A stretch of 64,000 bases of DNA from Bacteroidota bacterium (GTDB lineage Bacteria > Bacteroidota > Bacteroidia > 2-12-FULL-35-15): assembly GCA_947479085.1 (NCBI GenBank), contig CANJYB010000008.1:62001-126000 (forward strand), read 5' to 3'. Both the position numbers and the translations under genes were made by a program. Below are positions 28,334 through 35,443 of this stretch, piece after piece. The notes under the pieces are model-generated. The model made no database searches. It was not told the DNA's origin and was given only the letters and a program-made list of their open reading frames with translations. Every line of letters starts with the position of its first letter. Within the stretch, counting starts at the first letter, position 1.

Positions 28334-28667
28334 ACGTTTCTTGTTTGTTTGTGTTTTTTATAAACTTCTGTTTTTATGGTGGTCTCGGCCATCCTCTCTG
28401 TTTAAATTTTATTTCTGTTTTAAATTCTGTTCGTTGCGATAAAGTTCGTTAGCACGTTTCTCATCATGACGGCTAACGGTATCGGGGTATAGAATTTTGA
28501 ATAGGTGCAGAACAATAACCCAACACCAAAATTAAATAATCTATACTATTAAACTTGTACAAAGATATAAGAAAATTAAAACTAACACTATTGATTTTGG
28601 GTAGGATGCCGCTTAAATTGAGCGGGGGGAGACCCAATACCTAAAAGCGGAATGTACTAACCTATGG
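28334..28667. other. Intergenic region with repeat copies; no gene
   Basis: Contains the second copy of the 88-bp block (28521-28608), an imperfect palindrome CGTTAGC...GCTAACG (28447-28478), and a CCGCTT/AGCGG hairpin followed by G-rich DNA near 28608-28650. The promoter-like TATCTTTG box in the block (28560-28567, minus) is about 225 nt from the next start. Confidence 0.6.
28521..28608. repeat. 88-bp dispersed block, copy 2
   Basis: Gapless match to 27563-27650, including ACTATTAAACTT, TACAAAGATAT and CTATTGATTTT. Both copies are downstream of an unrelated minus-strand small gene, 50 to 60 nt from its stop. Confidence 0.8.
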
Positions 28668-29030
28668 TTAAGGATACATCCGATCATAACCTGGTTTAAG
28701 AAATACTATCTGGTCTTCAATTTTTTTTACAATTGAATACCTATATCTGTTATGAAAGCCAACATCAGTTAAGGGGTTGCAAAACATTAAAATCATGAAT
28801 AAGTCTTTTGGTTCTGTGGACTTAAATACCATTTCGGGAATTTCAAAAAAGCCCATTAGCATGTTTATAATTATTTCCACTTCTATAGCGCTTTCTGCTA
28901 AATCCTCGGGGCTATAATCAGAGCCTTCAAACTGCCTTCCGTTTTTATATGCTTTCAGCATTTGGTTTAGTCGTTCCCTAGAACCTGCTAACAGCAGTTT
29001 AAAACAATACTCTTCTTCTTTTGTAAACAT
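28668..29030 (-). CDS. Small cytoplasmic protein of unknown function
   Basis: The 120-aa protein has no signal or membrane segment. It is helical and acidic in the N-terminal half (MFTKEEEYCFKLLLAGSRER, DLAESAIEVEIIINMLMGFF) and basic-aromatic at the end. No family was recognised. It could be an immunity or antitoxin-type protein by size, but nothing in the sequence shows it; no partner toxin is adjacent. Confidence 0.6.
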   Translation of the reverse strand: MFTKEEEYCFKLLLAGSRERLNQMLKAYKNGRQFEGSDYSPEDLAESAIEVEIIINMLMGFFEIPEMVFKSTEPKDLFMILMFCNPLTDVGFHNRYRYSIVKKIEDQIVFLKPGYDRMYP

Positions 29031-29123
29031 ATTTTCTTTGTTATTAAAAAAAACGTCCTACAAATATAAAAAAATATTTCTTCGTAAAAATCCTTTTGCC
29101 TGACGTTCAACCGGGATTTTTCG

Positions 29124-29210
29124 GGTGTAAGGTAACCTACTCCATTAATTTGAACCTATGCACAGCCGCATTTATCAAAGCTTCAGCTTAGCTTTTACAA
29201 GGGGGACCCT
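29124..29210. repeat. About 85-bp dispersed repeat, copy 1
   Basis: The block with ATTAATTTGAACCTA, GCACAGCCGCA and CTTCAGCTTAGCT recurs at 29845-29932 and, with an internal deletion, at 30041-30091. Confidence 0.75.
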
Positions 29211-29300
29211 GTATTTGGGAATTAACGAATTTTTATGGGTAAGGTTTTGTTGCTTTGAATGAAAATGCCGACAATTTGATTGAAAATACCAGTGATTTCC

Positions 29301-29551
29301 TTTGAGATTCGCACGGTTTTATTGGAAGTTCCAACGGTTTAATTGGAAGTTCGCACGATTTAATTGGAAGTTCCAACGATTTTATTGAAAGTTCAGGTCG
29401 TTTTATTGGAAGTTCCAACGATTTTATTGGAAGTTCAAGTCATTTTATTGGAAGTTCCAACGATTTTATTGGAAGTTCAGGTCATTTTATTGGAAGTTCC
29501 AACGATTTTATTGAAAGTTCAGGTCGTTTTATTGGAAGTTCCAACGATGTT
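29301..29551. repeat. 21-bp tandem repeat array, 11-12 units
   Basis: Units alternate between ATTGGAAGTTCCAACGATTTT and ATTGGAAGTTCAGGTCATTTT variants at an exact 21-bp step. Each unit of the first type has the palindrome TTGGAAGTTCCAA. Because 21 is 3 x 7, repeat-like ORFs open on both strands (29364 plus, 29233 minus); both are judged artefacts. Confidence 0.9.
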
Positions 29552-29753
29552 ATTGACCTGTTTTACGGGGTTTTACCCGGTTTTTCTTTGAAAAATGAGA
29601 ATCAGGCAACGCTTTGTGAAATACTTAAAGTGGCGGAACGCCAGTAACTTTAGGGCGTTCGGGGGTTTTACCCGGTTTTTTATTGAAAAAGCTGAGTAAG
29701 GACAAGCTTTGCGAGGCAATCAGTGTGACGAATGCCCCTAAAAAATAGGGATA

Positions 29754-29837
29754 CAGCAAAATACGCCTGTGCCTGAGGGTATTTCGGGAGGATGCCGGTT
29801 AAACAGGACGTAGGGGGACGCTACGCTCAACTGGGGG
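29754..29837. repeat. 84-bp direct repeat, copy A
   Basis: CAGCAAAATACGCCTGTGCC... to CTGGGGG matches 30257-30340 with one difference in 84 positions. It includes the CGTAGGGGGAC hairpin at its right end. Confidence 0.9.
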
Positions 29838-29844
29838 ATTTTCA

Positions 29845-29932
29845 GATGTAAGCTTAACTTACTCAATTAATTTGAACCTAAGCACAGCCGCACTTATCAA
29901 GGCTTCAGCTTAGCTCCTACAGGGGGGACGCC
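29845..29932. repeat. About 85-bp dispersed repeat, copy 2
   Basis: Same family as 29124-29210; differs at scattered positions. Confidence 0.75.
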
Positions 29933-30000
29933 ACCAAATAACAGGAAGTATGCGGAGTTGGTAGGGATGAATTAAATAAGGCGGGACGCCTTGTTAAACT

Positions 30001-30032
30001 GGACGTAGGGGGACCCTACGCCCAACTGGGGG
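30001..30032. repeat. CGTAGGGGGACCCTACG hairpin, best copy
   Basis: Perfect 7-bp stem CGTAGGG/CCCTACG with a GGA loop, followed by CCCAACTGGGG. Confidence 0.8.
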
Positions 30033-30040
30033 GATTTTCA

Positions 30041-30091
30041 AATGTAAGCTTAACTTACTCAATAAGGCATCAGCTTAGCTACTATAAGGGG
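30041..30091. repeat. Dispersed repeat, copy 3 (internally deleted)
   Basis: Left (GTAAGCTTAACTTACTCAAT) and right (CATCAGCTTAGCT) parts of the 85-bp family are joined with the middle missing. Confidence 0.65.
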
Positions 30092-30108
30092 ATTTTCTTG
30101 TGAGTTAA

Positions 30109-30192
30109 AATGTGTCAAAATGGCGTAAAACTGCCATCAAGTTGGGCTAGACTGCCATCAAGTTGTGCTCGGGAGGGTACAAGTTATGCTAA
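30109..30192. repeat. Degenerate 21-bp tandem array, about 4 units
   Basis: Two good units, ACTGCCATCAAGTTGGGCTAG and ACTGCCATCAAGTTGTGCTCG, have one degenerate unit on each side at the same 21-bp step. Confidence 0.65.
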
Positions 30193-30256
30193 ATGATGGA
30201 GCGATGGAGGTGAAGAAGGGAGGCAAACGGAAGTGTATATATAAGGTGGCGGGACG

Positions 30257-30340
30257 CAGCAAAATACGCCTGTGCCTGAGGGTATTTCGGGAGGATGCCG
30301 GTTAAACAGGACGTAGGGGGACGCTACGCTTAACTGGGGG
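30257..30340. repeat. 84-bp direct repeat, copy B
   Basis: Near-identical to 29754-29837, in the same orientation, about 500 bp away. Confidence 0.9.
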
Positions 30341-30386
30341 TGCACAATCGTATTTTTACTTTTGTTTCCCTCCATTAAGCCCCCTG

Positions 30387-32519
30387 TCAGGCATCTTCCT
30401 TCCTTTTCTTTTTTTCGTTTTCTTTGCAAACCTTGCACCATACTCCCCTTTTGATACTATAAGGAGCCGCTTGCCACTGATGACCATTTGAGCAAACGAA
30501 CTGCAGTTTGGTTTCAAGGTTAATATATGCTGCAGACAAACATTTACCACCATTATCTGCTGCTATTTGCTGATAGGTTTCAATAGACCCCCTAGTTGCC
30601 TCTCCTCTTGTTTTATCATAGCACTGAGGACACCATGCACCTGTACTGACTACACTTGCTTTCGTTTTCCATATATGCCCTTGGCTACATTCAAATTCCA
30701 ATACCGTTTTATGATTCACATATTCATTGGATAAACATTTACCATTATGTTCGGCAGCAATAGTTATGTATCTTTCTATGGTTACAGTTGTTTTTCGCCC
30801 TATCTTTTTACCATTGCACTTTGTACACCATTTTCCACCCTTAATTTTTGAAGCTATGTCGGTCCAGCGATGTCCGTTTGCACATTCAAATAACAACCTT
30901 GAATGATTGTTTTTATAATCCGATGACAAACATTTACCATTATTTCCGGCTGCTATTTTATAATAGGTTTCAATCGAATCCCTTTGTCTTTCCGCTGCTT
31001 TTTTAATAGCACATTTAGGGCACCAGGTTCCCATTTTTATTCCATGGGCTTGTGTTTCCCACACATGTCCCTCTGCACATTCCATTTTTATCCGGGAATT
31101 CATGTTTTTATATTCCGTACTCAGGCATTTACCTCCTTTTTCTGTTGCTATGGTATGGTATATTTCTATCGAATCTCTATACTTCTCTGCTAATTTTAAT
31201 TTACCGCATTTCGGGCACCAGTTGCCCATTTTAATAGTATTAGGAATGGCTGCCCATTTATGCCCAAGGCCACATTCAAATTTAAGTTTTGATTTACTGT
31301 TAACATATTCTGATGATAAACATTTGCCTCCTTTTAATTCTGCAATCTCCTGGTACATTTCGATGGTGTGTCGAGACCTTTCGCCCTTTTTTTTATCAGC
31401 ACATTTAGGACACCAGCTTCCATTCTTAACATTCGCTCCGGATGCTTTCCATCTATGTCCTTCAGAACATTCAAAAACCAAATAAATATATCTGCTATTT
31501 TTATACTCAAATGAAATACATTTTCCATTATGTGAAGCTGCAATTTTATAGAAAGGTTCTAATGGACCTCTTCTGGTAAGGCCCGCTTGTTTATGGCCGC
31601 AAACCGAACACCAACATCCGCTTTTTATGGTTCCTGCAGCAGTTTTCCATCTATGTCCTTCAGCGCATTCAAACTCCAGCTTATCCTTGCTGCTTTTGTA
31701 TTCAGACGATAAGCATTTGCCTCCTTTTTCAGAAGCAATTTTATGAAACACATCAATAGAATCCCGCAGGCTTTCTAAAACACATTCCCGACACCATTGT
31801 CCACCTTTAATGTTATGTGTTGTTACAAAAAAATTATGTCCTTTAGCACATTCAAATTTAAGTTTGGAAGTGTTCTTAATATAGTTACCGGAGATATACT
31901 TACCACCTTTTTGAATAGCAATTGATTTAACAATTGCTATCTGTTCTTTACTGATTTTCTCCTGTGCACATTCCGGGCACCATCCGCCTCTTTTTATTAT
32001 GGCTGCATTTGTTTCCCAAACATGATCATTTTCGCAGGAAAAATTTAAACGGGTGCTATTATTAATATATTTTTCGGCTAAACATTTACCGCCTTTTTTT
32101 GCTGCAATTTCATTAAGTTCTTCCAATTGTTGCTTACTAATATCATCAGTAATACACGTTCTGCACCAGCCCCCTTCTTTTAATGTTTCAGCTTTGATTA
32201 CCCAGATATGACCATTCTTACAAATGCAAGCCACATTTCTACTGTCCTTAGGAAATTCTTTGGTTAAGCATTCCCCTCCCTTATCTTTTGCAATTTGTTT
32301 CAGTTCTTCCAGTATTTCTTCCCTGGTCTTTCTCTTTTTTAAGCATTGTTTACACCAGGCTCCCTGGTTCACCACTTTATAAGGGCTTTCCCAGCGGTGT
32401 CCCTTTTCACACATCCATTCCAACAAACTGTGTTCATCAATATATTCCTTGCTCAAACACTTGCCGCCATAGTGTTCGGCCAACTGTTGCATAGTGGTTA
32501 TGTCAGTAGTAGTTGCCAT
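30387..32519 (-). CDS. Protein of 11 zinc-finger-like (treble-clef/zinc-ribbon type) repeats
   Basis: The 728-aa track ORF probably starts at the Met of MATTTDITTMQQL (32519), giving 710 aa. The whole chain is 11 repeats of about 62 residues. Consensus: an N-terminal helix (IExYxxIA), GGKCLSxEYxN, a strand LxFEC, then GHxWxxxxxxIKxGxWCPxC and a basic linker. Each has a Cys/His set (C..GH...WCxxC) fit for one zinc, plus the earlier Cys of GGKCLS in most repeats; repeat 4 lacks that Cys. This resembles zinc-ribbon repeat domains such as DUF4379/PF14311, by recall. There is no signal peptide, enzyme motif or membrane segment. A modular nucleic-acid-binding role is an inference. Flanked by repeat-rich DNA on both sides. 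Confidence 0.85.
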   Translation of the reverse strand: MATTTDITTMQQLAEHYGGKCLSKEYIDEHSLLEWMCEKGHRWESPYKVVNQGAWCKQCLKKRKTREEILEELKQIAKDKGGECLTKEFPKDSRNVACICKNGHIWVIKAETLKEGGWCRTCITDDISKQQLEELNEIAAKKGGKCLAEKYINNSTRLNFSCENDHVWETNAAIIKRGGWCPECAQEKISKEQIAIVKSIAIQKGGKYISGNYIKNTSKLKFECAKGHNFFVTTHNIKGGQWCRECVLESLRDSIDVFHKIASEKGGKCLSSEYKSSKDKLEFECAEGHRWKTAAGTIKSGCWCSVCGHKQAGLTRRGPLEPFYKIAASHNGKCISFEYKNSRYIYLVFECSEGHRWKASGANVKNGSWCPKCADKKKGERSRHTIEMYQEIAELKGGKCLSSEYVNSKSKLKFECGLGHKWAAIPNTIKMGNWCPKCGKLKLAEKYRDSIEIYHTIATEKGGKCLSTEYKNMNSRIKMECAEGHVWETQAHGIKMGTWCPKCAIKKAAERQRDSIETYYKIAAGNNGKCLSSDYKNNHSRLLFECANGHRWTDIASKIKGGKWCTKCNGKKIGRKTTVTIERYITIAAEHNGKCLSNEYVNHKTVLEFECSQGHIWKTKASVVSTGAWCPQCYDKTRGEATRGSIETYQQIAADNGGKCLSAAYINLETKLQFVCSNGHQWQAAPYSIKRGVWCKVCKENEKKKRKEDA

Positions 32520-32625
32520 TTCATTAATTCCTCCACCAAAGATAAATAATTCCTGTAAATTAAATGAATACATTTTTTATAATCCGGTAAATAAAAACTT
32601 AACTAAAAGCTATAAACGCTCCCTT

Positions 32626-32802
32626 TGCACCCGACCCGCGTGAGTATCCTTTTTTTGATTGGACAGTTAGTAAGGAGCTTTAACCTCCAGATCAGGAAAG
32701 GACCGGATTCGGAGGGAGGAGGTGATTAAAAAAAAGATACCGTGCGAGGGCGGGAAGACAGGTGGATAGAGGGGATAAAGTGTCTGCCCTGATTATTATT
32801 AT
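32626..32802. repeat. Inverted-repeat intergenic element, copy 2
   Basis: Same outer arms as 9311-9455 (GCACCCGACCCGCGTGA-GTATCC / GATACCGTGCGAGGGCGGGAAGACAGG and TGCCCTGATTATTATT). The loop is longer and contains a segment that matches, in reverse complement, the hairpin at 8201. Confidence 0.75.
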
Positions 32803-32828
32803 TGTTTCGTCAATCGAATGGAATGTAT

Positions 32829-32863
32829 TACCCCTGTCAGGGTTTTGAACCCTGACAGGGGTA
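32829..32863. repeat. Perfect 16-bp palindrome (CCCCTGTCAGGG type)
   Basis: TACCCCTGTCAGGGTT and its exact complement flank a TTG loop. A half copy is at about 8275. This repeat type is, by recall, widespread in Bacteroidota. Confidence 0.85.
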
Positions 32864-32873
32864 GCAGGAAATG

Positions 32874-33170
32874 GCTAAGCAAAGGCAAACACAGAGGGGG
32901 GAATAAAAAGGAAGCAAAGGAATATTAATTAAAAAAATGACACACCCCCTACCCCTCTCGCTTTCGCTAATGCAAACACACAGAGGGGAATAAAAAAAGA
33001 AGCAAAACAAATCTTAATAAAGAAAAACACACCCCTACCCCCTCTCGCTTTCGCAAAGGCAAACACACAGAGGGGAATAAAAAAAGAAGCAGAAAAATAT
33101 TAATTAAAAAAATGACACACCCCCTACCCCCTCTCGCTTTCGCTAATGCAAACACACAGAGGGGAATAAT
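32874..33170. repeat. Tandem repeat of about 88 bp, 3.5 units
   Basis: Each unit contains GCAAACACACAGAGGGGAATAAAAA, an A-rich middle and CACACCCCCTACCCCCTCTCGCTTTCG. The minus-strand ORF at 32967 is produced by this repetition and is not accepted as a gene. Confidence 0.85.
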
Positions 33171-33232
33171 TACATTCAGGTAAACATTCCCGCTATTCAT
33201 CGCATCGGGAGATTGTGCAACTATTTATTAGT

Positions 33233-33240
33233 TACTTTTG
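33233..33240 (+). promoter_or_regulatory. Putative -7 box (TACTTTTG)
   Basis: A TAnnTTTG match 28 nt before the ATG at 33269, with ATTG 17 nt upstream as a possible -33. It places the track start (33215) inside the promoter. Confidence 0.6.
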
Positions 33241-33268
33241 TACATATAAATTTAAAATCTATACGAAA

Positions 33269-33757
33269 ATGAAAAAATCAATTATCCTTTTAGCCGCAGC
33301 AGTTCTAGGAATTGCGGGCTTACAGTCGTGTAAAAAAGAACACCATCCTCCTGTACCTGTTACTACTGATTTGAACATTACGCTGAAGCAAAACGAAGCG
33401 TACACATTTACTTTGCCTGCCAACCCTACTCCAATACCTTATAAAATTACCAGCCAGGCGGGGCATTACAGCATAAGCGAAGTATCGAAAGATGCATCAG
33501 GAAATACTGTGTACCTATATACTCCTGCTTTAAATTATACAGGGACTGATAAAGTGAGTGTGGCTGATACCAAAGATGGCGGACCTGACCATGGAAATGG
33601 CGGTGGGTGCGGACATCATCATGGCGGCCACGAGGGCAATGATGGTGATGAGGATGATGTGCAACCGAATATTGTTAATATTAATTTTACAATTGGTACC
33701 GGCACTACCACCAATACAACTGCCACAGAGCATACCGTTTTTACCCCTAGTTTTTAG
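33269..33757 (+). CDS. Small lipoprotein with a His/Gly/Asp-rich segment
   Basis: With the start moved from 33215 to 33269 the protein is 162 aa and begins with a lipoprotein signal ending in the lipobox GLQSC. The mature part has beta-rich sequence (YTFTLPANPTPIPYKIT) and a metal-binding-looking stretch (GGGCGHHHGGHEGNDGDEDD). A Cu, Ni or Zn binding role is possible, but not shown. No family was recognised. It has its own promoter and terminator. Confidence 0.72.
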   Translation: MKKSIILLAAAVLGIAGLQSCKKEHHPPVPVTTDLNITLKQNEAYTFTLPANPTPIPYKITSQAGHYSISEVSKDASGNTVYLYTPALNYTGTDKVSVADTKDGGPDHGNGGGCGHHHGGHEGNDGDEDDVQPNIVNINFTIGTGTTTNTTATEHTVFTPSF

Positions 33758-33783
33758 TTTATAGTTTGTGATTATAGTTTGAA

Positions 33784-33817
33784 TGAACCGCTGCCTTAAA
33801 AAGCAGCGGTTTTTTTT
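33784..33817 (+). terminator. Rho-independent terminator
   Basis: AACCGCTGC and GCAGCGGTT arms with a CTTAAAAA loop are followed by eight T residues. It ends the lipoprotein gene and overlaps the track start of the next ORF. Confidence 0.9.
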
Positions 33818-33836
33818 GTACTTTCGCAGTCCAAAA

Positions 33837-35177
33837 ATGACAAAAAAAGTAGCATTTCATACATTAGGTTGTAAACTGAATTTTTCGGAAACGAGCACCA
33901 TTGCGCGTTTGTTCGAAGAACAGGATTATCAGAAGGTGGATTTTAAAGAGCCTTCGGATATTTATGTTATCAATACCTGTTCGGTAACAGCCAATGCGGA
34001 CAAGGAATGTAAGCTGATAGTAAAATCAGCATTGAGTGTTTCGCCCGATGCGTACATAGTGGTAGTGGGATGTTATGCCCAGCTGAAACCGGAAGAAATA
34101 GCCAACATAGAAGGTGTGGATTTAGTATTAGGTGCTTCTGAGAAATTCAAATTATTGAACTACCTGAACGACCTTACCAAGAAAACGAAAGCGGAAATAT
34201 ACAGTTGCGAAATAGAGGAAGCCAACTTTTTTGTGGATTCCTATTCCTTTGGCGACCGTACCCGTGTGTTCCTGAAAGTGCAGGATGGCTGCGATTACAA
34301 TTGTTCGTTTTGTACCATTCCTTTGGCTAGAGGTAAAAGCCGCAGCGACAGTATCGAAAATGCGGTGAACAATGCAAAGAAAGTTGCTGAACAGGGTAAA
34401 AAGGAAATAGTGCTGACGGGTGTTAACCTTGGGGATTTTGGGAAAGGAGGGGCGAGAGCCGGTGACGAAGGACGAGGGACGAGAGATACTTTTTTAGAAT
34501 TGGTAAAGGAAATGGACAAGGTGGAAGGGATAGAACGTATACGGATTTCGTCCATTGAACCCAACCTGCTGAAAGATGAGACGATTGAATATGTTTCCAA
34601 ATCGGCCCGTTTTGTTCCTCATTTTCATATTCCATTACAATCAGGAAGTAATAAAATACTGAAAGCCATGCGCAGGAGATACCTTCGGGAACTCTATGCC
34701 GACAGGGTAGCTACCATCAAATCGCTGATGCCGCATTGCTGCATTGGTGTGGATGTGATCGTTGGTTTTCCGGGAGAAACGGATGAAGATTTCCTGGAAA
34801 CCTATAATTTCCTGAATGAATTAAACATTTCTTACCTGCATGTTTTTACCTATTCCGAACGTGATAATACAGATGCTATACTGCTGAAAAATGTGGTTCC
34901 GGTAGCTGTTCGCAAAAAAAGAAATAAAATGTTGCGCATACTATCCGCTAAAAAACTTCGTAGTTTTTATGAAGCGCACTTGGGCGAAACCCGCACCGTA
35001 TTGTTCGAAGCCGACCACAAGGAAGGTTTTATGCATGGCTTTACAGATAATTATATTAAGGTGAAAACTCCTTATAACCCAGCCTTGATTAACCAATTGA
35101 GAGAAGTAACCCTTGATGCTTTGGATGCAGATGGTGAAGTGTTGGTGAGTTTTTTGGAGAAGGAATTAGTGGGGTGA
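33837..35177 (+). CDS. mtaB: tRNA N6-threonylcarbamoyladenosine(37) methylthiotransferase
   Basis: The track start (33783) falls inside a terminator hairpin; the ATG at 33837 (MTKKVAFHTLGCKLNFSE) is right, giving 446 aa. The N-terminal MTTase domain has the Cys ligands in LGCKLNFSE, NTCSVT and VGCYAQ. The radical SAM domain has CDYNCSFCTIP. The C-terminal TRAM-like segment follows ETRTVLFEADH. It converts t6A37 to ms2t6A37 in tRNAs reading ANN codons, using two 4Fe-4S clusters. An odd Gly/Arg-rich insert (GGARAGDEGRGTRD, about residues 202-216) sits where most members have a short turn. Confidence 0.93.
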   Translation: MTKKVAFHTLGCKLNFSETSTIARLFEEQDYQKVDFKEPSDIYVINTCSVTANADKECKLIVKSALSVSPDAYIVVVGCYAQLKPEEIANIEGVDLVLGASEKFKLLNYLNDLTKKTKAEIYSCEIEEANFFVDSYSFGDRTRVFLKVQDGCDYNCSFCTIPLARGKSRSDSIENAVNNAKKVAEQGKKEIVLTGVNLGDFGKGGARAGDEGRGTRDTFLELVKEMDKVEGIERIRISSIEPNLLKDETIEYVSKSARFVPHFHIPLQSGSNKILKAMRRRYLRELYADRVATIKSLMPHCCIGVDVIVGFPGETDEDFLETYNFLNELNISYLHVFTYSERDNTDAILLKNVVPVAVRKKRNKMLRILSAKKLRSFYEAHLGETRTVLFEADHKEGFMHGFTDNYIKVKTPYNPALINQLREVTLDALDADGEVLVSFLEKELVG

Positions 35178-35198
35178 TGGAGAAAGTAATTCTGATTT

Positions 35199-35292
35199 AA
35201 CCGCAGAGAAAAAGGAGGAATTCGAAGAGAGCCGGGGAGACAAGTTATATTTTCTGCGGCTCTCTAATTTTCTCAGCGTTTCTCTGCGGTTT
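35199..35292. repeat. Nested inverted repeat downstream of mtaB
   Basis: Outer arms AACCGCAGAGAAA/TTTCTCTGCGGTT enclose inner arms AGAGAGCCG/CGGCTCTCT. It can fold into one long hairpin and may terminate mtaB transcription. The rest of 35178-35404 has no gene. Confidence 0.75.
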
Positions 35293-35404
35293 ATTTCAAA
35301 TCTCTTCTGAACAATTTTTCAACAATATTTTTTGCAATCAGCACAATTTCAATCATTTATTATTAACAACCAAAACACACTCCTTATACAGCCTCCCTTC
35401 TGAC

Positions 35405-35412
35405 TATATTTG
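35405..35412 (+). promoter_or_regulatory. Putative -7 box (TATATTTG) of the condensin-like operon
   Basis: A TAnnTTTG match 31 nt before the ATG of the ATPase gene. No -33 element at standard spacing was found. Confidence 0.5.
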
Positions 35413-35443
35413 AGCATTAAATAATTTTATATAACTATAAAAG

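Larger units (their letters stand above)
29552..30386. other. Repeat-dense intergenic region; no gene accepted
   Basis: It holds two GGGGTTTTACCCGGTTTTT copies (29564 and 29664), an 84-bp direct repeat pair, two copies of the 85-bp element, three copies of the CGTAGGGGGACC hairpin, and a short 21-bp array. The 85-aa ORF at 30184 overlaps the start of the next gene's terminus and is not accepted. Confidence 0.65.

Noticed and set aside
28447-28478. Bulged palindrome resembling an integron attC site (CGTTAGC...GCTAACG)
   Set aside because: The core does not match GTTRRRY/RYYYAAC, and the second repeat junction (near 27563) has no equivalent; no integrase in the window.
29364-29591. 75-aa repeat-like ORF (EVPTILL)
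   Set aside because: Product of the 21-bp array, which is open in several frames on both strands; a competing ORF exists at 29233 minus.
32967-33200. 77-aa minus-strand ORF
   Set aside because: Consists of an 88-bp tandem repeat in translation.
33215-33268. N-terminal extension of the His-rich lipoprotein
   Set aside because: Falls on the promoter; the real signal peptide starts at 33269.
33783-33836. N-terminal extension of mtaB
   Set aside because: Overlaps the terminator hairpin of the previous gene; the family start is at 33837.
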